From assembly GCA_947624575.1 (NCBI GenBank), contig CANQKY010000002.1, forward strand, positions 1 through 64,000: a stretch of DNA of 64,000 nucleotides, written 5' to 3'. The stretch comes from an uncultured Clostridia bacterium. Lineage in GTDB: Bacteria > Bacillota > Clostridia > Oscillospirales > Ruminococcaceae. The translations under genes and the position numbers were made by a program. Shown here one piece after another: positions 58,628 to 64,000 of the stretch; the first letter of the stretch is position 1, and the number at the start of each line of letters is the position of its first letter. The notes under the pieces are model-generated. The model had not been told where the DNA came from and searched no databases. It worked only from the letters and a program-made list of their open reading frames with translations.

Positions 58628-61348
58628 TCACGGTATGATCTCGCAGGAGCGGATACGAAGTCCGGCTTCCGCGGCGAAAAAGCGGAGATAGACCGTGCCG
58701 TTTGCAAACAGCTCAAACTCCACCGTTTTCCCTTTTCGCTCTCGCCCGCTGAGGGTAACGCTTCCGAGCAGCTCGGTACCCTGAAAGATCGACAGCGGCA
58801 GTTGAGCAAGATCATCGGGGCTTTCACTTTGCAAAACCATTTTCAGCAGATGCCTTCCCCGCTTTTGCAGGGTGACCGCAAAGACAACGCTTTCCCCTTT
58901 TTCGCTTCCAAATCCGCCAAGGTCAAGAACCGCCGGTGTGACGCCGTTCGATTTGGCATGGCGAATCTGATCCTCACTGTCCCCAAAGGCGGCGGCAACG
59001 GTGATCTTTTTCCTCCCCTGCATCGAAGGAGAACGCATCAGAAACCGGCAGATATTTTCGGCGGCGCGCAGGTACTCCCCTCTGGTGACGCTGCCTGATG
59101 CCAGCGCCTTTTTGGAGTTATCCCGATGGGTGTTCAGCCCTGCCGAAACGGTGACCATGTAAAGATCGTTCTGGGCGCGGATCATGGCGGCGATATTGGT
59201 TCTGCTGCCGGCCTTGCCGGCATCGTTCCCCTTTGCCCACCAATCGGTCATCACCAGACCGGTATAGCCCCATTCCTTTCGCAAAATGGTGGTGAGCAGG
59301 TCATAATTGCTGGCAGACCACCAGCCGTTGACGGGATTGTAGCTTGTCATGACCGAGTAAGCGCCGCCCTCTTTTACCGCGATCTCAAAGCCTTTTAAGT
59401 ACAGCTCGCGAAGCGCGCGTTCGGACAGGACGGATTCGGCGTCATGCCGGTGATGCTCCTGATTGTTGCAGGCAAAATGCTTGACCGTACCGGTCACGCC
59501 ATGAGGGTGCATACCCGAAAGCTCCGCCGCCGCCATTTTTCCGGTGAGGAGCGGGTCCTCGGAGTAATACTCAAAATTCCGTCCGCACAGCGGGTGCCGG
59601 TGAAGATTCATACCGGGACCGAGCAGAGTGTCGATCTGGTTTTGACGCAATTCCAGGGCGGTATAGCCGTAGAGCTCTTTCACCAATTCGGTATCAAAGC
59701 TGCACGCCTGACAGGTGGCGCTCGGAAGCGAAAAGGCAATCGTACCGCAGTCCAGCCGAATACCGCTCGGACCGTCGGTACAGCAGGCGATCGGAATACC
59801 GAACTCCTGCAAGCGTTTGGTCACGCCGCCAAACGCACCGGCGGAACCGGGCGTGACCTTGGGCGAGCACATACCCTCGCCTCGTACTAAGCAGGTCAAA
59901 TCCTTATCTGAAAGCTGATCCACAAATGCCGAAAGGGGTACCTTCCCTGCCGCCACATCGCGCAGGCGGTAGCCGAGATCGCCGGTAGAAGGACGGGCGG
60001 CAGGCAGATGTCCGACACGGCGAGACATGGGATCAACCGTTTGAAGCGGTGCAGGCTCATATGCCTTTTGATAACCGCCCGCCTTTTTCTCGCCCGTTTT
60101 CAGACGGTCGAAAGCCGTCACCGGAGCGCAGGCTTCCTCCAACACCTCCAGCACGGTTTCGGGGAATGTCACGCTTCCCGCATAACCGGCACTTTTCACA
60201 TCGGCGCCGATATAAAAGCGGTACTCCCCTGCCTCCAGCACCCAGCAGGAGCGATGACCGGTTGCGCCGCTGTCATCATAAGACGCACACGCAGAAAGCG
60301 GACAGCTCATCTCGATCACACTGCTCTCGCCCGATTTCAGCGTTTTGGTTTTCAGAAAGGCGACCAGCACCCGCGACGCCTTGCCGAGCTTTCCCTGCGG
60401 CGCCTCACAATAGACCTGCACCGTCTCTTTGGAAGCGGCGCTGCCGGTATTGGTGACCCGCGCCGAAAAGTGCAGGCGCTCCCCCTGCCGTGTTGCAGAA
60501 AGGTCGTCGATCTCAAAAGTGGTATAGGTAAGCCCGTAGCCGAACGGATATGCCACCCGATCGGGCGCAAATGTCTCAAAATAACGGTAGCCGAGATAGA
60601 TATCCTCCCGATAGATATTCCGTTTTGGATCGCCGTATTGCCCTGTGGCAGGATAATCGTCCATGCTTTTGGCGATCGTATCGGCGAGCTTTCCGGTCGG
60701 CGGCGTTTTGCCGGTCAGGATATCCGCTGTACTGCGGCTCCCCTCCTGTCCGCCCTGCCAGACATAGAGCACGGCACCGGGGTGATATTCCCCCACCCAG
60801 CTCATATCCATGATATTGCCGGTATTGAGTACCACGGCGACCCGTTCAAACGCCTTGCAGACGGCTTTGAGCATTTCCCGCTCCCCGTCGGTCAGGTAAT
60901 AGCCCCCTGCCACGGCGGCAAGATCGCGGCTCTCCCCCGCTAAGCGGGCAAGCAGAATGACAGCGCCGTCGTTTTCTTCTGCCGCCTGCCCTACCAGATC
61001 GGCGGTCAGCGGCATCTCGGTCTGCGACCACGGCTCGGTCGCCCAGCCGACCCCCTTATGATAGGGGTGCGTTTTTACCCACCCCTCATAAACCGCCTTC
61101 AGCTTCTGATCCACTGTCACACTGCCGGAATCCTCCAGTGCTTCCACGATAGTCGGCACCCGTTTGGTATGCACCATACCGCCCGAACCGGTCCCGCTTT
61201 TGTGATAGTGAAGCTGGCTGCGCCCAAACACGGCGATCCGGCTCCCCTGTTCAAAGGGAAGCGTTTGATTTTCATTTTGCAGCAGCACACTGCCCGCCGC
61301 CGCCAGCTCTCTTGCCTTTGCGGCATATGCCTTACGGTCAAGCTCCAT
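58628..61348 (-). CDS. Glycoside hydrolase family 3 with circularly permuted domain order
   Basis: N-terminal half carries the GH3 C-terminal domain (LLQNENQTLPFEQGSRIAVFG, FGYGLTYTTFEI, Fn3-like); C-terminal half carries the TIM barrel (GPGMNLHRHPLCGRNFEYYSEDP, KHFACNNQEHHRH, GLVMTDWWA). Confidence 0.9.
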   Translation of the reverse strand: MELDRKAYAAKARELAAAGSVLLQNENQTLPFEQGSRIAVFGRSQLHYHKSGTGSGGMVHTKRVPTIVEALEDSGSVTVDQKLKAVYEGWVKTHPYHKGVGWATEPWSQTEMPLTADLVGQAAEENDGAVILLARLAGESRDLAAVAGGYYLTDGEREMLKAVCKAFERVAVVLNTGNIMDMSWVGEYHPGAVLYVWQGGQEGSRSTADILTGKTPPTGKLADTIAKSMDDYPATGQYGDPKRNIYREDIYLGYRYFETFAPDRVAYPFGYGLTYTTFEIDDLSATRQGERLHFSARVTNTGSAASKETVQVYCEAPQGKLGKASRVLVAFLKTKTLKSGESSVIEMSCPLSACASYDDSGATGHRSCWVLEAGEYRFYIGADVKSAGYAGSVTFPETVLEVLEEACAPVTAFDRLKTGEKKAGGYQKAYEPAPLQTVDPMSRRVGHLPAARPSTGDLGYRLRDVAAGKVPLSAFVDQLSDKDLTCLVRGEGMCSPKVTPGSAGAFGGVTKRLQEFGIPIACCTDGPSGIRLDCGTIAFSLPSATCQACSFDTELVKELYGYTALELRQNQIDTLLGPGMNLHRHPLCGRNFEYYSEDPLLTGKMAAAELSGMHPHGVTGTVKHFACNNQEHHRHDAESVLSERALRELYLKGFEIAVKEGGAYSVMTSYNPVNGWWSASNYDLLTTILRKEWGYTGLVMTDWWAKGNDAGKAGSRTNIAAMIRAQNDLYMVTVSAGLNTHRDNSKKALASGSVTRGEYLRAAENICRFLMRSPSMQGRKKITVAAAFGDSEDQIRHAKSNGVTPAVLDLGGFGSEKGESVVFAVTLQKRGRHLLKMVLQSESPDDLAQLPLSIFQGTELLGSVTLSGRERKGKTVEFELFANGTVYLRFFAAEAGLRIRSCEIIP

Positions 61349-61398
61349 TTCTTTCCCACCAATCGAAAAACGGCGCAGATAGCCTGCGCCGTTTTATA

Positions 61399-62028
61399 TT
61401 ACTCACTTGCAGGCGTATTCCGTTTCGTCACAAAATGGTCTACCGCCTTTGCGACCACGCCGCCCAAAATACCGCAAACCAGTGTTTCCACCAGACCCTG
61501 CACACCGACCAGCAGTATCACAAACATAAAGGGATTTGCCGCGCCAAACTTTTCCACCAAGCCCTGCACATACTCCGAATGATAGAAGAAAAGGCAGATA
61601 TAGCCCATAAAAAAGCAGGTGTTGAAAAAGGGTGCGCCAATCGACCCCACAAGATAGCTCCAACTGCCGCGTTTATCAAACCTCCGCAGTCCGCGATAGA
61701 GCAGTCCGCAGCACAGCCCCATCAAAAGCCGCATACCCACGCAGAGCAGAAAGGTTTGAACCGGACTGATCGCAAAAAATGCGCCGGTCATCGCGGAAGC
61801 GCCGGTCATCGCATCGTAAAAGCTGATCAGCCCGAACACACCGCCCAACAGCATACCGGCAAGCGGACCGAGCGTAACGGCGCCGATTGCGATCGGCAGC
61901 GTTAAAAAGCTCATCTTCAGCGGACCGACCGGCACCATGCCCAGTCCGATCAGATTCATGACCAGCTCAATGGCAATCAGCAGTGCCAGTTGGGTCATCT
62001 TCAAGAGATTGTTCCTACGGTTTGACAT
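61399..62028 (-). CDS. ECF transporter S component, probable pantothenate type
   Basis: Six-TM S-component pattern (LTLPIAIGAVTLGPLAGMLLGGVFGLISF); next to coaX. Confidence 0.75.
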   Translation of the reverse strand: MSNRRNNLLKMTQLALLIAIELVMNLIGLGMVPVGPLKMSFLTLPIAIGAVTLGPLAGMLLGGVFGLISFYDAMTGASAMTGAFFAISPVQTFLLCVGMRLLMGLCCGLLYRGLRRFDKRGSWSYLVGSIGAPFFNTCFFMGYICLFFYHSEYVQGLVEKFGAANPFMFVILLVGVQGLVETLVCGILGGVVAKAVDHFVTKRNTPASE

Positions 62029-62079
62029 AATCGTTTCCTCCTGCTGCCGTTCCTTTCGGATACAGCGCGTTATTCGGCA

Positions 62080-62847
62080 CTATCTGCTTTGGTTTTTCTC
62101 AAAGATCGCCGCCAGCCCGCGGGAAAGCAGATGCGGCTCGAACCGATAGGGACGGCGCAGATAGGGCAGCAGAACCTCGCCCTGCCTGCCGGTCAGCAAA
62201 AGTGCCGGTGGGCGGGAAAAAAGCTCCCCCATGCGATCCGCCATACCGTCGAGCAGTGCGGCAGTACCGACCAGCGCACCGACCCGAAGCGCCTGTGCCG
62301 TATCGGTCCCATATGGCTGTGATACCGGCTGCAGACCCACCTCGGGCAGATTTGCCGTATCCCGATGCAGTGCCCGCAAGCCGCTTTCCACCCCGACCGA
62401 AACGGAGGTGCCGATCAGGCTTCCCTGTTCATCCAACGCCACGATTGTGGTCGCGGTGCCGAGAGAAACGATCACGCAGGGCAGCTCGCCCAGTTTTGCC
62501 GCACCGACCGCCTGCGCTACTAGGTCACTCCCCAGCATGGCGGCATGATGCACCTTGAGATTCAGTCCCGTCCGAACGCCGGCTGACACGAAAAGCGGCG
62601 CAAAGCCGCAGACCGTTTCCACCGCGCGGGCAAGCAGATCGGTTTTTGCCGGCACCACGCTCGAAAGTATGCTACCGGTGATCTGATCCGCCGTGATCCC
62701 ATGCAGGGAAAGTTCTGCCAAAAGAGCCGCCGCTGCATCGTCCGCCGTCCGAAAACCGGAGGAAAAAGCCATGGTGACCCGCAGCGCGTCTCCGTCAAAC
62801 AGCGCAAGAGATACCGCGGTGTTCCCGAGATTTGCCGTCAGCAGCAT
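62080..62847 (-). CDS. coaX: Type III pantothenate kinase
   Basis: LLTANLGNTAVSLALFDGD, LNLKVHHAAMLGSDLVAQAVGA, VSLGTATTIVALDEQGSLIG. Confidence 0.9.
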   Translation of the reverse strand: MLLTANLGNTAVSLALFDGDALRVTMAFSSGFRTADDAAAALLAELSLHGITADQITGSILSSVVPAKTDLLARAVETVCGFAPLFVSAGVRTGLNLKVHHAAMLGSDLVAQAVGAAKLGELPCVIVSLGTATTIVALDEQGSLIGTSVSVGVESGLRALHRDTANLPEVGLQPVSQPYGTDTAQALRVGALVGTAALLDGMADRMGELFSRPPALLLTGRQGEVLLPYLRRPYRFEPHLLSRGLAAIFEKNQSR

Positions 62848-62900
62848 GGGCTTCCCCTCCAATCCAAATAATGCCGTAGGTACAGTATACCAAACTTGCA

Positions 62901-62950
62901 GGAAAAAAGCAAGTAAACACGGGGTCGCCGTATCCAAACGGCAACCCCGT
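62901..62950 (-). terminator. Strong rho-independent terminator of candidate ncRNA
   Basis: cacggggtcgccgt-atccaa-acggcaaccccgtg then minus-strand tttacttgctttttt. Confidence 0.85.
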
Positions 62951-63605
62951 GAGTGAATCGTTGCTTATTCAGTTTTTGGGAATCATAATAACCTGACGCT
63001 TAAACTCACCTGTTCGGTGGTCTCACTCCCTTGATCTTATTCTGTTCTGATTATCAAACGTACCTTACGCATCGTCATACCTTCTTTACAGGAGACTTCC
63101 GTAAACTATAATCAGCACATGGGACGATCCTCGTTTTTCTGAAGAATGATCGGAATTAAGATAACCTGTTCATGGGACGATACCCGACTTTCTTAGATTT
63201 TTGATGAAAGACCGTTTCGCTAAATCATCGGAGGATACCCGACCTTTCTGAAAATTCGGGTTCTTTATGATCTCGTTACAAAAACAACTGTGTGCATGGT
63301 ATGGTTGACCGCCGCATCTATATCAATGTTGACCGCTCCTCGGTCACTCGGAAAGATAAACGGCTTAAACGGCGATCGGCTGTGGTACAGAAGGGAAAGC
63401 TGCCGCCCTTTTTAAATCGGGATATCATATCCCCTTAAGCGGTGTGCCGGATAACAATGACCGGCAGACGTGAGCTTCCTTTTACAGGGCTTTGCTTAAC
63501 CGAGCTTTTTGTGCGAGATCACAAAAAACGAAAGAGAAAATGATGCTTCTTTACTGTCCATTGGACTCGCCACCTTTCTAAAGCATTTTTGTTTGGATCT
63601 TTCCT
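62901..63605 (-). ncRNA. Candidate large structured non-coding RNA of about 700 nt, family unassigned
   Basis: No ORF of 60 aa or more in the supplied track; own consensus promoter and terminator; many hairpins, e.g. tgccgg-ataacaatga-ccggca, gggatat-c-atatccc, tgaccg-ctcct-cggtca, cccga...tcggg, ctgattat...ataatcag; triplicated motif. Confidence 0.65.
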
Positions 63606-63611
63606 TGGTTA

Positions 63612-63640
63612 TACTATAACAGACCCGAAAGCGTTTGTCA
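63612..63640 (-). promoter_or_regulatory. Consensus sigma-A promoter of candidate ncRNA
   Basis: Minus strand TTGACA (63640-63635) - 17 bp - TATAGT (63617-63612); A/T-rich tract upstream. Confidence 0.85.
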
Positions 63641-63644
63641 ATAC

Positions 63645-63667
63645 TTTTTTTCAAAATTTTTGAAAAA
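63645..63667. repeat. A/T-rich perfect inverted repeat between divergent promoters
   Basis: ttttttcaaaa-t-ttttgaaaaaa. Confidence 0.8.
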
Positions 63668-63699
63668 ATTTATTTATTTTTTACAACACCCGAAAAACG

Positions 63700-63729
63700 G
63701 TTGACTTTGCGCCTTTGGCAGGGTACAAT
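63700..63729 (+). promoter_or_regulatory. Sigma-A promoter for DUF1292 gene
   Basis: TTGACT - 18 bp - TACAAT; RBS aggagg before ATG 63755. Confidence 0.75.
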
Positions 63730-63754
63730 CTAAATGAAAAAGGAGGAGATACCG

Positions 63755-64000
63755 ATGAGTGAACAGGACACTGCGTTTAACCCCGATCTGATCACGCTGG
63801 TCGACGAGGAGGAAAATGAGCAGGCGTTTGAACTGTTGTCCACCATGGAGGAAGCGGGTGTGACCTATGTGGCACTGATTCCCTATTATGACAATCCTGC
63901 CGACTCGCTCACTGAGGACGCCGAGCTGGTGGTTTTAAAACAGGTGGAGGCAGACGGCGAGGAGATGCTTGCCTCGATCGACGACGATGCGGAATATGAC
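63755..64000 (+). CDS. DUF1292-family (YrzB-like) acidic protein, 5' part (continues beyond window)
   Basis: MSEQDTAFNPDLITLVDEEENEQAFELLSTMEEAGVTYVALIPYY...ELVVLKQVEADGEEMLASIDDDAEYD. Confidence 0.8.
   Translation, partial: MSEQDTAFNPDLITLVDEEENEQAFELLSTMEEAGVTYVALIPYYDNPADSLTEDAELVVLKQVEADGEEMLASIDDDAEYD

Noticed and set aside
63115-63262. Three spaced similar units considered as a CRISPR array
   Set aside because: Units are imperfect, unevenly spaced and internally structured; no cas genes nearby; better explained as ncRNA substructure.
62951-63600. tmRNA, RNase P RNA, SRP RNA or group II intron identity for the large ncRNA region
   Set aside because: No tag-peptide/tRNA-like ends, no RNase P conserved core, no SRP GGAAG core, no domain V-like motif seen; however, only a cmscan would be decisive.

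Overview
64 kb of compact, fairly GC-rich chromosome from an anaerobic Firmicute; gene content and order suggest Clostridia (Oscillospiraceae/Ruminococcaceae-like), which is inference from families and order only. Most of it is housekeeping on the minus strand: trmB, an MreB-like gene, comF, recD2, a ten-gene his operon (hisZGDCBHAFIE), pfkA-dnaE-whiA-murB-PHP-hprK, a Na+-pump decarboxylase beta/gamma pair, galT-galK, radA, cwlD-like, secDF, purB, an FMN riboswitch with ribU, citrate synthase, tatD, metG and typA. Plus-strand modules are a collagen-like protein plus glycosyltransferase, tRNA-Thr(CGU), a nucleotidyltransferase/NahK-like kinase pair, an orphan CpsC/CpsD/CpsB tyrosine-kinase module, a MarR-ABC-ABC operon with a palindromic operator, and an AraC/GyrI-like regulator. 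The best candidate for something undescribed is an ORF-free divergent intergenic region at about 62.9-63.64 kb. It has the layout of a large structured ncRNA gene of about 700 nt on the minus strand: an A/T-rich upstream tract, a TTGACA-17-TATAGT promoter, many perfect hairpins, an internal triplicated motif and a strong terminator. Other notable items: a 244-bp element found in the 3'UTRs of hisE and the NahK-like gene in the same sense orientation, with a related hairpin after typA and a covarying base pair; a zinc-ribbon/PASTA-like transmembrane protein whose kinase motifs are all degraded; an AraC/GyrI gene bracketed by an exact 23-bp direct repeat of the upstream gene's 3' end; and a secreted SurA_N-like domain fused to an OadG-like subunit. 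No searches were run. Family names rest on reading the translations and motifs.
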